A stretch of 64,000 nucleotides of DNA from Sphingomonadales bacterium (GTDB lineage: Bacteria; Pseudomonadota; Alphaproteobacteria; Sphingomonadales; Sphingomonadaceae). Each line of letters opens with the position of its first letter. Position 1 is the first letter of the stretch. Under the pieces are notes generated by a model, which ran no database searches, was not told where the DNA came from, and saw nothing but the letters and a program-made list of their open reading frames with translations. The stretch lies in the NCBI GenBank assembly GCA_025351405.1, contig JANXVZ010000033.1, forward strand, positions 1-64,000, given 5' to 3'. This document shows, one piece after another, positions 55,539-64,000 of the stretch. The position numbers were made by a program, and so were the translations under genes.

Positions 55539-55997
55539 TCACAGATACTGGAGCGTGATCCATTCGGCGGCGAGCGCCGGCTTGGTTTCACCCTCGATTT
55601 CGACGGTGACGTTGACCGTCGATTGCCACGCGCCATCGGCCCTCTGGCTGACGTCGGCCAGCGTGAAACGGCCGCGCACCTTGCTGCCGGATTTGACCGG
55701 CGCCATGAAACGCACCTTGTTGAGGCCGTAGTTAACCCCCATCCGGGTCCCCTCGACGCCCGGCATGGCCCCATAGGCAAACGCCGAACACAGGCTCAAT
55801 GTCAGATAGCCATGCGCAATCGTCGTCCCGAAAGGCGTCTGCGCTGCCCGCACCGGGTCGACATGAATGAACTGGTGGTCGCCCGTCACCTCGGCAAAGG
55901 CATCGATCTTGGCTTGGTCGACGAGCACCCAGTCGGACACCCCGACTTCGGTGCCAACCTTGGCGCGATAGTCTTCGAGCGGAATTGGCTGCCGCAT
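55539..55997 (-). CDS. MaoC-like (R)-specific enoyl-CoA hydratase-type dehydratase
   Basis: 152-residue single hot-dog domain protein. VTGDHQFIHVDPVRA contains the hydratase Asp-His pair (D-x-x-x-x-H), and FGTTIAHGYLTLSL supplies the conserved AHG. It hydrates trans-2-enoyl-CoA or a related thioester. GGGGAAG precedes the ATG at 55997. It heads the MaoC-CMD-thiolase group and is divergent from the DUF885 gene, 109 bases away. Confidence 0.93.
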   Translation of the reverse strand: MRQPIPLEDYRAKVGTEVGVSDWVLVDQAKIDAFAEVTGDHQFIHVDPVRAAQTPFGTTIAHGYLTLSLCSAFAYGAMPGVEGTRMGVNYGLNKVRFMAPVKSGSKVRGRFTLADVSQRADGAWQSTVNVTVEIEGETKPALAAEWITLQYL

Positions 55998-56106
55998 GGT
56001 TATCTTCCCCACGATTTGTTTGGCGGCACCCTAGCGAGGGTGACGCTTGCGTCAACCGATTGCCGCTCGCATAGCGACGCCACAACATCAGCAGCAAGGA
56101 ACAAAC

Positions 56107-57402
56107 ATGATCTTGCGTACGCTTGCCTGTGCCACGGCCCTCGTCGGCGCTGCTGCCGCCGCAGCCGCACCCCCGTCGCGACTCGATACCGCGGCACGCG
56201 AGTACGTCCAGCTGACGCTCGAGGCCGGAGAGCGCGAGCCGGGCTATGTCGATGCCTATTATGGTCCCGCCGCATGGGCGGCCGCCGCCAAGGCGCACCC
56301 GCGCACTGTCGCGGTGTTGCTGCGCGATGCCACTCGCCTGCACAACCGCGTTGCTGCCATCGACCCGCGCCGGCTCGCCCCCATCGAAGTCCGTCGCCGC
56401 GCCTTCCTGCTCGGCCAGGTCACGGCGGCGGAAACCCGACTGGCCATGCTGGCGGGCCACAAGTTCGCATTTGCCGATGAAGCGCGCGGGCTGTTCGGCG
56501 CCGCGCCCGAGCTCAAGCCACTGGCGTCCTATGATGCGGTCCTCGCCGATATCGACAAGCTGGTTCCCGGCCCGGGTCCGTTGTGGCAGCGGGTCAGCGA
56601 CTATCGCGAGACGCTGCGCATTCCCGCCGACCGGCTGAAGCCGGTCATGGACGCCGCCATTGCTGAATGTCGGGCCCGCACCCTGGCGCACATCCCCCTT
56701 CCCGCCAACGAACGCTTCACACTGGAATTCGTCACCGGCAAGCCATGGGGCGGTTACAATTACTACAAGGGCGGCGCCACCAGCCTCATCCAGGTCAATA
56801 CGGACCTTCCCGTACTGATCGACCGCGCCGTCGACCTTGGTTGCCACGAAGGTTATCCGGGCCACCATGTTCTCAACCTGCTGCTCGAGCAAAAGCTAGC
56901 ATGGGGCCGTGGCTGGCAGGAATTCACCGTCTATCCGCTCTACAGCCCCGAATCGCTGCTTGCCGAAGGGTCGGCCAATTATGGCATCGAATTGGCCTTT
57001 CCGGATGATGAGCGTACCGATTTCGAAGCGCGGGTGCTCTATCCCCTCGCCGGGCTGAACCCCGCCGAAGCGCCGCGCAACGCAGCCTTGCTCAAGGCGC
57101 TGCAAAAGCTGTCCGGGACGCGCTTTACCATCGCCCGCGACTATCTCGACGGCCGCATCACGCGCGACCAGGCGATCACGCTCAGCCAGACCTACGGCCT
57201 CGTCAACCGCCAGCGCGCCGCCAAGTCGATCGAATTCTCCGACCATTATCGCAGCTATGTCATCAACTACGGTCTCGGCCGCGACATGGTCGCCGCGAGG
57301 GTGGAGGCCGCGGGATCGGCGCCGGCGGCGCGTTGGGCCGTGATGCAAACGCTATTATCGGAACCGACGACGCCAGCGGACCTGCGCACGCCGGCGCGAT
57401 GA
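56107..57402 (+). CDS. Secreted DUF885 family protein, predicted zinc hydrolase
   Basis: 431-residue protein with signal peptide MILRTLACATALVGAAAAAA. The DUF885 core has DLGCHEGYPGHHVLNLLLEQ near residue 260, an HExxxHH-like zinc motif, and YSPESLLAEGSANYGIELAF with the downstream Glu near 290. DUF885 proteins are gluzincin-like, and peptidase activity is inferred for them. At 431 residues it is shorter than many members (about 550-600). The ATG at 56107 fits the signal peptide. Confidence 0.85.
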   Translation: MILRTLACATALVGAAAAAAAPPSRLDTAAREYVQLTLEAGEREPGYVDAYYGPAAWAAAAKAHPRTVAVLLRDATRLHNRVAAIDPRRLAPIEVRRRAFLLGQVTAAETRLAMLAGHKFAFADEARGLFGAAPELKPLASYDAVLADIDKLVPGPGPLWQRVSDYRETLRIPADRLKPVMDAAIAECRARTLAHIPLPANERFTLEFVTGKPWGGYNYYKGGATSLIQVNTDLPVLIDRAVDLGCHEGYPGHHVLNLLLEQKLAWGRGWQEFTVYPLYSPESLLAEGSANYGIELAFPDDERTDFEARVLYPLAGLNPAEAPRNAALLKALQKLSGTRFTIARDYLDGRITRDQAITLSQTYGLVNRQRAAKSIEFSDHYRSYVINYGLGRDMVAARVEAAGSAPAARWAVMQTLLSEPTTPADLRTPAR

Positions 57403-57448
57403 ACGCCATCGCGTTTACACAATGGCATTTTGCGTATAGAAACTACGC

Positions 57449-58195
57449 ATGAACGCATACAGCCCCATCCGACCCGCCGCGACTCTGCCGGTGCCGCGCA
57501 AGCAATGGGGCACAGCGCTGGCCGCGTTGCGTCGATTGCTGCGTGACAAGGACGATACCGGCCAGGTCTTTGAGATCATGCGCGCGCTCAACGGCGCCTC
57601 GACACGCGACGGCTATCGCCGCCTGCTGACAACGGTCGAAGGCGGTCGCATCGCCTATCAGCGCATAGAACTTGCCGAACGACTTTCGGATCGCACCTGG
57701 CTGGCAACGCTTCCGGCTGGCAGCCTTGGCGCTGTCTATCGCGATTTTACCGACCACGGCGGCGTCACGCCGCAAGGCCTTGTCGAAGTCAGCAACCAGG
57801 TGATGGCCGATCTTGAGCACCCGGTCGCATGGTACGGCCGCCGCATCCGCGACAGCCATGACCTCTGGCACGTCGTCACCGGCTATGGCCTCGATTCGCT
57901 CGGCGAGGCGGCGCTGGTGGCGTTTTCCTATGCCCAGACGCGCTCGCTCGGCTGGGCTGCGATTGCCGTAGGGGCCGCCATCAAGAGCCGCAGGGGCCCG
58001 AACCAGCCGTATGCCCGCGCCATATGGGAAGGATATCGCCGCGGCTGCGCTGCCGCCTGGCTGCCGGGCGAGGATTTGCTCGCCATGCTGCCGCAACCGC
58101 TCGACGAAGTGCGTGCGCGGCTCGGGCTGGATCGCGCAACGGTCTATGAATCAATCCCCGTCGCATTGCGTGGACAGGCCGTGCCAAAGGGGTAA
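57449..58195 (+). CDS. Ubiquinone biosynthesis protein Coq4
   Basis: 248-residue Coq4-family protein. The zinc-type motif RDSHDLWHVVTGYG near residue 135 and the preceding PVAWYGRRI are diagnostic, with ALVAFSYAQTRSLGW in the C-terminal half. Coq4 is a scaffold or decarboxylation-hydroxylation factor in ubiquinone synthesis and is common in sphingomonads. It is 46 bases after the DUF885 gene and convergent with the MscS gene. Confidence 0.93.
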   Translation: MNAYSPIRPAATLPVPRKQWGTALAALRRLLRDKDDTGQVFEIMRALNGASTRDGYRRLLTTVEGGRIAYQRIELAERLSDRTWLATLPAGSLGAVYRDFTDHGGVTPQGLVEVSNQVMADLEHPVAWYGRRIRDSHDLWHVVTGYGLDSLGEAALVAFSYAQTRSLGWAAIAVGAAIKSRRGPNQPYARAIWEGYRRGCAAAWLPGEDLLAMLPQPLDEVRARLGLDRATVYESIPVALRGQAVPKG

Positions 58196-58200
58196 GGGCC

Positions 58201-59424
58201 CTATGCGCTTCCCTCTGCCCGCGCCGCTCCAGCCGTAATCCCCGGCATTGGCCCAGCCACTGGACCGGAACCCGGTCCCGCCACCGGCACCCGTTCACGC
58301 GGATCGAGGACGCGGCCGTCCGGGCCCGCGCTGAAACTGGTCTGTGACGGATAGGCGAACTGGATGTCGCTGGCGGCGAAATAGCGAAGGATGGCGATGC
58401 CGATGGCCTGGCGTTCGGCCATCATCACCGCAAGGTCGGGCACGATGATGTGATAGACAATCTCGAAGTCGAGCGATGACGGCGAGAATGCGATGAAGTG
58501 GGCGCGGTCGAACCGGCAATTCGGACGCGCTGCAATGATGGCCTCGATGGCGCCGGGGATGGCTTCAAGCTGTTCCGGCGGGGTCTGGTAGATGACGCCC
58601 AATTGCACGACCACGCGGCGCTCGATGATCCGGCGCATATTGGAAATCTGCTGGTCGAGCAGCTTGGTGTTGGAAATGATGACCTGTTCACCCGAAAGCG
58701 CGCGGACGCGGGTGGTCTTCAGCCCGATGGCCTCCACCGAACCCGTGGTGCCGCCATAGCTGATGGTATCGCCAACCTTGAAAGGCCGGTCGAACAGGAT
58801 CGCCAAAGCCGCGAACAGGTCGCCGAAAATGCCCTGGGCGGCAAGGCCGATGGCGATGCCGCCAACGCCGAGGCCGGCGACGAGGGCCGTGATATTGACC
58901 CCCAGGTTGTCGAGGATGAGCAGGATCGCCAACAGCCAGATGACGACGTTGACCAGCACGCGGATGATGGTCATGGCGCTGGCCAACGACTCCTCGTCGG
59001 CCCCGGCGCGGCGCTCGACCAGCGCCAGCACGACTTCGCGCAACCAGAAGGCGCCCTGCACCGCAAAGGTGATGGTGAAGGCGATGTCGATCGCCTTGAG
59101 CAGCGGTCCCGGCGGTGCCACCAGGTGGGTCACCAGGTCCGCCGCGACCACGGCCATGAAGGCGCTGCGGGTGCGGCGAACAATGCGCGCTGCAAAGCCG
59201 CGCAGGGTGGTGACCGGGTGGTGCTTGCCCAGCGCGCGGCCAAGTCCCCAGCGGATGCCGACAAAGATGAAATACAGCGCTATCGCCACGGCGATGCCGA
59301 GCAGCGCATCGGAGCTATCGTGCCGCAACCAGTTGACGGTATCGACGGTCAGGTGCTCGGCTTCGCTCAGTGCGTTGGGGATGAGCTCGCCGGCGGGGCG
59401 CGTGGCCGCGGGAACCGCGCTCAT
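58201..59424 (-). CDS. Small-conductance mechanosensitive channel (MscS family)
   Basis: 407-residue inner-membrane channel. N-terminal helices (ALLGIAVAIALYFIFVGI, FMAVVAADLVTHLVAPPG, VLVNVVIWLLAILLILDNL) precede the pore helix ITALVAGLGVGGIAIGLAAQ and the beta domain LFDRPFKVGDTISYGGTTGS. The C-terminal cytoplasmic domain ends in a Pro/Gly-rich tail. It opens under membrane tension to release solutes. Its ATG overlaps the ygfZ stop by 4 bases. Confidence 0.95.
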   Translation of the reverse strand: MSAVPAATRPAGELIPNALSEAEHLTVDTVNWLRHDSSDALLGIAVAIALYFIFVGIRWGLGRALGKHHPVTTLRGFAARIVRRTRSAFMAVVAADLVTHLVAPPGPLLKAIDIAFTITFAVQGAFWLREVVLALVERRAGADEESLASAMTIIRVLVNVVIWLLAILLILDNLGVNITALVAGLGVGGIAIGLAAQGIFGDLFAALAILFDRPFKVGDTISYGGTTGSVEAIGLKTTRVRALSGEQVIISNTKLLDQQISNMRRIIERRVVVQLGVIYQTPPEQLEAIPGAIEAIIAARPNCRFDRAHFIAFSPSSLDFEIVYHIIVPDLAVMMAERQAIGIAILRYFAASDIQFAYPSQTSFSAGPDGRVLDPRERVPVAGPGSGPVAGPMPGITAGAARAEGSA

Positions 59425-60239
59425 GCAGCCTCTCCCGGCGTGAGGGCGCCGGCAAGCCAGCCCGGGCGCAACACCTCTGCAGCCATGCCGCCAAGGCTCA
59501 GCGGGCCTTCGGCAGCCTCGACCCGCATATGGACGATGCCGATGCTGGTCTCGCCCGCGGCGCGGTGGCTGCGCAACGTGCCGACCGATCGTCCGGCGGC
59601 ATCGCGCAGCACCGCGTCTCCCGCATTGCCGGCGAAGCGCACGGGCACCATGCGGCGACGCACCTTGTCACGATGGTGCATGCGTGCGGTGTTTTCCTGC
59701 CCGACATAGCAGCCCTTGGTAAAGCTCACCCCCGCCAGCAGGTCGGCATCGGTTTCAAGCCAGAGGAATTCGTCGTTGCCGATATCGGCACTGCCGGGGA
59801 CCCCGAACGCGATACGATGGCTGTCATAGGCGGCGGCGCCGGGCTCGCTTCCGGCATCGCCGACCCAGCGCCGGCCGAGTTCAGGCAGGCGCGGGTCAGC
59901 CGGGCCATGGTGAACGTGATCGCCATCGCCTCCGCAGGCAAAGACCCCCAAGGGTGTTGGATCGATCGTCACCGCCTTGCGCATCCGGTACATCCCCAGC
60001 CGCCTGGCCAGTGCCTCGGCCCGGGTCGCGGCGACATCGACGAGAATGGCCCCATCGGCACCGGCGAATAGCAGCATGTCGAACAGCGCCTTGCCCTGCG
60101 GCGACAACAGTCCGGCATACAGCGGCCGGTCAGGTGCCAGCGCCGTGACATCGTTGGTGAGCAGCCCCTGCAGGAACGGCACCGCATCGGCGCCGGCGAT
60201 GCGCAGGACGGCGCGGTCTTCAAGGAAATGGGTCGGCAT
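59421..60239 (-). CDS. ygfZ: Folate-binding YgfZ/GcvT-domain protein
   Basis: 272-residue tetrahydrofolate-binding protein of Fe-S cluster assembly and repair. The signature KGCYVGQE is at residues 175-182, followed by MHHRDKVRRRMVPV, with the GcvT-like N-terminal fold (LQGLLTNDVTALAPDRPLYA). The ATG at 60239 (MPTHFLEDRAV) was chosen. It is coupled to the downstream MscS gene by an ATGA overlap and divergent from the dihydroorotase gene. Confidence 0.94.
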   Translation of the reverse strand: MPTHFLEDRAVLRIAGADAVPFLQGLLTNDVTALAPDRPLYAGLLSPQGKALFDMLLFAGADGAILVDVAATRAEALARRLGMYRMRKAVTIDPTPLGVFACGGDGDHVHHGPADPRLPELGRRWVGDAGSEPGAAAYDSHRIAFGVPGSADIGNDEFLWLETDADLLAGVSFTKGCYVGQENTARMHHRDKVRRRMVPVRFAGNAGDAVLRDAAGRSVGTLRSHRAAGETSIGIVHMRVEAAEGPLSLGGMAAEVLRPGWLAGALTPGEAA

Positions 60240-60331
60240 GACAGATGAATTAGGCGGTCGCACCGGAATTTCCAAATCCGCAGCAACGAAAGCGGGTGCC
60301 ATCGCCCTGCTTCGGCGCTAAGCTTCGTCGC

Positions 60332-61669
60332 ATGGCCAACCCCTTCGATCTCATCCTCCGCAACGCCCAGGTGTTCACCCCGAGCGGGTTGATAGAAGCG
60401 GACCTGGCCGCATCGGGCGGCAAGACCGCGGCGCTGTTGCCGCGCGGCGCCGGCGACGCGGCAGAGATCATCGACGGTACCGGGCTGGTCGTGCTGCCCG
60501 GCGTCATCGACACCCAGGTGCATTTTCGCGAGCCCGGACTGGAACACAAGGAAGACCTGGCCAGCGGCAGCCTCGCCGCCGTCCTCGGCGGGGTGACCGC
60601 GGTGTTCGAAATGCCCAACACCAAGCCCAATACCGATTCGGCCGAAGCCCTTGCCGACAAGCTGGCGCGCGCCAAGGGGCGGATGTGGTGCGACCACGCC
60701 TTTTACGTTGGCGCCACCGCCGCCAACGCCGATCATCTCGATGAACTGGAAATGCTTCCCGGCGCATGCGGAATCAAGGTGTTCATGGGCGCTTCCACCG
60801 GCGATTTGCTGGTCAGCGACGACGACACCCTGGCCCGGGTGCTGGCACACGGCCATCGGCGCGTCGCCATCCATGCCGAGGACGAATACCGGATGCAGGA
60901 CCGCATGGGCCTGCGTGTGCCGGGCGACCCGGCTTCGCACCCGGTGTGGCGCGACGACACCTCGGCATTGCTGGCGACCCAGCGCGTCGTCAGGCTGGCA
61001 CGGTTGAGCGGACGCCGCATCCACGTCCTCCACGTCACGACGCCGGCGGAACTGGAATTCCTCAAGGACCACCGCGACATCGCTTCCATCGAGCTGACTC
61101 CGCAGCACCTGACATTGGCCGGCGAGGAGGCCTATCCGCGCCTTGGCAGCCATGCCCAGATGAACCCGCCGATCCGATCCGGCGCGCATCGCGACGGGTT
61201 GTGGCACTGGCTCGACCAAGGCGTGGCCGATGTCATCGGGTCGGACCATGCCCCGCATACACTGGAGGAAAAGGCGAAGGCCTATCCCGATTCACCATCG
61301 GGCATGCCCGGCGTGCAGACGCTGTTGCCGCTTCTTCTCGATCACCTGCACCACGGGCGACTCAGCCTGCAGCGGCTTGTGGATCTGACCAGCGCCGGGG
61401 CGCAGCGCCTGTTCGGCCTCGTCAACAAGGGGCGGATCGCGCCCGGCTATGACGCCGACTGGACGGTGGTGGATCTGAAGCGCCAATGGACAGTCGAGCA
61501 AAGCTGGCTCGCCAGCCGCGCCGGCTGGTCGCCTTTTACCGGCATGACGCTGACTGGGCGACCGGTGGGCACCATCGTGCGCGGCAATGTGGTGATGTGG
61601 GAGGCAGAGGTGCGGGGCACGGCGATGGGGGCGCTGATCCGCTTCCAGGAGACGCTCAGGGCTGGCTGA
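60332..61669 (+). CDS. pyrC: Dihydroorotase
   Basis: 445-residue class I dihydroorotase of pyrimidine synthesis. The metal site VHFREPGLEHKEDLASG, then HAEDEYR, IHVLHVTTPAELEF, ELTPQHLTL, and DHAPHT with the catalytic Asp. NPPIRSGAHRDGLW and the end FTGMTLTGRPVGTIVRGNVV are family-typical. The ATG at 60332 was chosen. It shares a short intergenic region with divergent ygfZ. Confidence 0.95.
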   Translation: MANPFDLILRNAQVFTPSGLIEADLAASGGKTAALLPRGAGDAAEIIDGTGLVVLPGVIDTQVHFREPGLEHKEDLASGSLAAVLGGVTAVFEMPNTKPNTDSAEALADKLARAKGRMWCDHAFYVGATAANADHLDELEMLPGACGIKVFMGASTGDLLVSDDDTLARVLAHGHRRVAIHAEDEYRMQDRMGLRVPGDPASHPVWRDDTSALLATQRVVRLARLSGRRIHVLHVTTPAELEFLKDHRDIASIELTPQHLTLAGEEAYPRLGSHAQMNPPIRSGAHRDGLWHWLDQGVADVIGSDHAPHTLEEKAKAYPDSPSGMPGVQTLLPLLLDHLHHGRLSLQRLVDLTSAGAQRLFGLVNKGRIAPGYDADWTVVDLKRQWTVEQSWLASRAGWSPFTGMTLTGRPVGTIVRGNVVMWEAEVRGTAMGALIRFQETLRAG

Positions 61670-61785
61670 GCCGGCAGGCGCCCCGGCTGAACGCTTGACT
61701 TTCGGACCGGTCGCCGCCATTGAGCGCCCCTTGTCGCGCCCGGCCTGTCCCGACGCGGTGTTAACCTATCCTATCGGGACCTGTC

Positions 61786-61956
61786 ATGGCCAAGCCGACT
61801 ACCATCAAGATCAAGCTCGTCTCGTCCGACCCGGACTCGGGTTACTACTACGTGACCAAGAAGAACCCGCGCACCCAGACGGAAAAGCTGTCGTTCCGCA
61901 AATACGACCCTGTCGTTCGCAAGCACGTCGAGTTCAAGGAAGCCAAGATCAAGTAA
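61786..61956 (+). CDS. rpmG: 50S ribosomal protein L33
   Basis: 56-residue ribosomal protein beginning [20 protein letters not shown], with [20 protein letters not shown] and [15 protein letters not shown], matching the alphaproteobacterial L33 throughout. It lacks the CxxC zinc pairs of the other L33 form, so it belongs to the Cys-less type. It lies 116 bases after the dihydroorotase gene and a terminator follows at 62054. The adjacent PleD-type gene is a known neighbour in Caulobacter. Confidence 0.98.
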   Translation: MAKPTTIKIKLVSSDPDSGYYYVTKKNPRTQTEKLSFRKYDPVVRKHVEFKEAKIK

Positions 61957-62053
61957 GGCGGCAGCCCCGCCGCGAGCAAGCGCGCCGGGGCAGACTTGGT
62001 GACGGCGACACTGTCGACCATCGCGCCGTAGCTGCCGAAACGGATCGAATTGC

Positions 62054-62081
62054 GCCGCGACTTTGCCGCGGCCTTTTCTTT
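62054..62081 (+). terminator. Intrinsic terminator of rpmG
   Basis: GCCGCG (62054-62059) pairs with CGCGGC (62067-62072) around a seven-base loop, followed by CTTTTCTTT. It lies about 100 bases past the rpmG stop, before the end of the convergent GGDEF gene. Confidence 0.75.
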
Positions 62082-62110
62082 ATGTGGCGTTGGCGCCCGC
62101 TTGGGCGGCT

Positions 62111-63016
62111 TCAGGCAGCCTCTGCGACGCGATTGCGACCACCGCGCTTGGCATCGTACAGCGCCGCATCGGCGCGCTGAAGGAACATTTCGGCATCGGC
62201 ATCGCGCGGGCCCAGCGTGGCCAGCCCTATGCTCACCGTAACGCCGGATGGCCCTTCGCTGCCGCGACCGATGCGCGTCTGCGCCACCGTTTCCACCAGC
62301 CGGGCTGCCACCTGCCGCGCCGTTTCATGATCGGTGTCGGGCATGACAACGGCAATTTCATCGCCACCGACACGGGCAATCGTATCGCCGCTGCGGACAT
62401 TGGCGAGAAGTTGTTCCGCGACGGCCCGCAGGACCTTGTCGCCGGCGGCATGGCCCCAGCGGTCATTGTAGGGCTTCAGCGCATCGAGGTCGATCATCAG
62501 CAGCGCCAGCGGCCGGTCGCCGGCGCGCGAGGCCGCAATGGCCGCCGGCAGCACACTGTCGAGATGGTGGCGATTGTAGAGGCGCGTCACCGGGTCGATG
62601 ATCGCCAATCGCCAGGCCGCGCGAGTCGAGGCGGCACGCAGCAAGGCCACTTCGCGACGGCGAATCAGCGCTGTCAGGCGGGCGCGCAGTTCGAAGGGTT
62701 CGATCGGCAGCCCGCTGCAATCGGCCACGCCGAGGTCGAACGCGGCAACCAGCGCTTCGGGATCGGAACGCGGCACGAGGCCGAATACCGCGAGGGGATG
62801 GTCCTCCCCGACCGAATGAAGGTTCATCATCTGCGCCAGCGCCTTGCGCCAGCACCTGCCCTCAAGCGCGACGATCAGCACACCGAGTGTTCCGGCGCCG
62901 ACTTGCTCCACTGCTTCGCGCTCTGTCAGCACAAAAAGCTTGCGGCCAGCCGGGAGAAGCAGGCGCACTTCGTCCGCCAGTGCCTTGCCGCCGACAAAAC
63001 CGATTCTAAGTGTCAT
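62111..63016 (-). CDS. PleD-like diguanylate cyclase with degenerate receiver domain
   Basis: 301-residue protein. The C-terminal GGDEF domain has IDPVTRLYNRHHLDS, MIDLDALKPYNDRWGHAAGD, the A-site variant RVGGDEIAVVMPD (GGDEI) and an inhibitory I-site RSGD five residues upstream, so cyclic di-GMP synthesis with product feedback is likely. The N-terminal 140 residues look like one receiver fold, but where the phosphoacceptor Asp is expected the sequence reads VLIVALEG. PleD of Caulobacter has two receivers and a GGDEF domain. The ATG at 63016 (MTLRIGFVGG) was chosen. Confidence 0.88.
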   Translation of the reverse strand: MTLRIGFVGGKALADEVRLLLPAGRKLFVLTEREAVEQVGAGTLGVLIVALEGRCWRKALAQMMNLHSVGEDHPLAVFGLVPRSDPEALVAAFDLGVADCSGLPIEPFELRARLTALIRRREVALLRAASTRAAWRLAIIDPVTRLYNRHHLDSVLPAAIAASRAGDRPLALLMIDLDALKPYNDRWGHAAGDKVLRAVAEQLLANVRSGDTIARVGGDEIAVVMPDTDHETARQVAARLVETVAQTRIGRGSEGPSGVTVSIGLATLGPRDADAEMFLQRADAALYDAKRGGRNRVAEAA

Positions 63017-63203
63017 GACCCCCAATCGCGTGCGACCCAACGGAACGAAGCCACGGCGCCTGGTTCCTCCCCTATACGCACTGCCGGACCTTTACGACGC
63101 AACGAGGTCGCAACCCCCGAAGCGCGCTTGGCAAACAGCACGACCCGACCGTAGTGAGGACACCAAAGTATGAAAATGGTCAATAGCAAGGCAAGGCGAC
63201 GAT

Positions 63204-63506
63204 ATGGTTAACGATGCGGAACGATCTACTGGCAGGGGTGTTGCCGGTATCGATGCCGGCGTGCTTGCGTTGCAGGCGCTTGCCCATGTCGCGGGCGATG
63301 CCGATCTTGGCCCAAGGTTCCTGTCACTGTCGGGAATCGACGTCGAGACACTGCGCGCCCGGGCCGGCGACCCGGCGCTGCTTGCCGCTGTCATCGAATT
63401 CCTGTGCGCACGCGAATCGGACTTGGTCGCCTGCGCCGAGGCAATCGGCGTGCGGCCAGCCAACCTTGCCGGCGCGGGCGCGGCGCTTTCGGGCGACAGG
63501 ATGTGA
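63204..63506 (+). CDS. DUF3572 family protein
   Basis: 100-residue helical protein: VLALQALAHVAGDADLGPRFLSLSG, VETLRARAGDPALLAAVIEF and LVACAEAIGVRPANL match the alphaproteobacterial DUF3572 family, of unknown function, usually located beside divK-pleD. Here it is divergent from the PleD-like gene and no divK lies between. Its stop overlaps the start of the HAD gene. Confidence 0.88.
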   Translation: MVNDAERSTGRGVAGIDAGVLALQALAHVAGDADLGPRFLSLSGIDVETLRARAGDPALLAAVIEFLCARESDLVACAEAIGVRPANLAGAGAALSGDRM

Positions 63507-64000
63507 GCAGGCCCCTCATCATTTCCGATTGCGACGGGGTGCTGCTGGAGTTCGCCAATCCGTTCATCGCCTATCTCGCCGACCAGCATGGCCTTACGCT
63601 CAAGCTTGAAAGCTTTGCATTGGCCGGCAACATCCGCGATGCCGCCGGCGACGCCGTTGCACCCGATCGCTTCCCGGCGCTTCTGGATGGTTTTTTCAAT
63701 ACCCATATGCCGAGCCAGCAGCCGGTGGCGGGCGCCGTTGCCTCGCTCGCCGAACTTTCGAAATGGTGCGACATTGTCGTGCTGACCAACATCGCCGATC
63801 ACCATGCGGTGGCGCGAACCGCCGAATTGGCCCGATTGGGAATGCCGTATCGCGTCATCGGCAACCATGGCCCCAAGGGTGCGCCGATAAAGGCACTATT
63901 GGGCGAATTCCAGCCATCGGCGGCAGTCTTCATCGATGACTTGCCACCGCACCACGGTTCGGCGCGCAAGCTTGTGCCGCATGTCCATCGCCTGCACATG
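63503..64000 (+). CDS. HAD-superfamily hydrolase (cut by window edge)
   Basis: The first 166 residues of a haloacid dehalogenase-type phosphatase. Motif I is SDCDGVLLEF (nucleophile Asp and the following Asp), motif II is in CDIVVLTN, and the later AAVFIDDLPPH holds the acidic pair of motif IV. GTG at 63503 overlaps the DUF3572 stop (GTGA) and gives (V)SRPLIISDCDG. The gene continues beyond the right edge. The substrate is unknown. Confidence 0.85.
   Translation, partial: MSRPLIISDCDGVLLEFANPFIAYLADQHGLTLKLESFALAGNIRDAAGDAVAPDRFPALLDGFFNTHMPSQQPVAGAVASLAELSKWCDIVVLTNIADHHAVARTAELARLGMPYRVIGNHGPKGAPIKALLGEFQPSAAVFIDDLPPHHGSARKLVPHVHRLHM

Noticed and set aside
61669..61688. AGCCGG...CCGGCT hairpin after the dihydroorotase gene
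   Set aside because: Only six pairs and no T-run; not strong enough to call a terminator.
1..64000. Insertion sequences, integrases, CRISPR arrays, rRNA genes, known riboswitches
   Set aside because: Looked for transposase or integrase motifs, regular spaced repeats, and rRNA or cobalamin riboswitch signatures; none was seen.

Overview
The window is a GC-rich, gene-dense stretch of an alphaproteobacterial chromosome, most likely Sphingomonadales. The evidence is gene content and order: mutM / ubiE-ubiB-coaBC-dut; rpsT-dnaA; maeB-mutS-glnD; valS-popZ-tolC-pcm; a PleD-like GGDEF gene between rpmG and a DUF3572 gene; Coq4 for ubiquinone; and a TonB-dependent receptor of the type common in sphingomonads. 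No insertion sequence, integrase, prophage, plasmid gene or CRISPR array was seen, and no CDS looks broken. Two CDSs are cut by the window edges (methylmalonyl-CoA mutase at the left, a HAD-type hydrolase at the right).

Layout. 1-5 kb: methylmalonyl-CoA mutase fragment, a small membrane protein, glnD and an AspH-type hydroxylase. 5-12 kb: mutS, maeB, an alpha/beta hydrolase and queG. 12-20 kb: a class A penicillin-binding protein, moeB, dut, coaBC, ubiB, ubiE and divergent mutM, then rpsT with a clear promoter and terminator. 20-25 kb: an 0.8 kb dnaA leader with ordered short repeats, dnaA, a secreted ricin-type lectin, an EamA transporter and an SDR. 25-29 kb: a DUF1508 gene bracketed by an exact inverted repeat, ppc, phhB and a small metallopeptidase. 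29-38 kb is the most accessory-looking part: a TonB-dependent receptor, a Gfo/Idh/MocA oxidoreductase, an aldo/keto reductase, a flavin monooxygenase, an AmpD-like amidase, and a 2-oxoacid dehydrogenase E1 alpha/beta pair followed by a free-standing lipoyl domain and tRNA-Gly(CCC). 38-42 kb: a tightly overlapped operon of HpcH/HpaI aldolase, aminotransferase and amino acid permease. 42-48 kb: valS, a DUF486 protein, a short PopZ, TolC, a Pcm-like methyltransferase and tRNA-Cys. 48-56 kb: dipeptide epimerase, class IV aminotransferase and a sulfotransferase-like protein as one operon; a host-attachment-family protein; a DEAD-box helicase; and a thiolase/CMD/MaoC group. 56-64 kb: DUF885 protein, coq4, a MscS channel, ygfZ, dihydroorotase, rpmG, a GGDEF protein, DUF3572 and a HAD protein.

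Most of the window is housekeeping. The best candidates for undescribed biology are the E1 alpha/beta plus stand-alone lipoyl protein set, which has no E2 or E3 nearby; the aldolase-aminotransferase-permease operon; the sulfotransferase-like/aminotransferase pair; the repeat array in the dnaA leader; and the PleD-like protein with a degenerate receiver. None is proven from sequence alone. Starts were chosen by ribosome-binding site, family start and overlap with the upstream stop, and uncertain ones are flagged.
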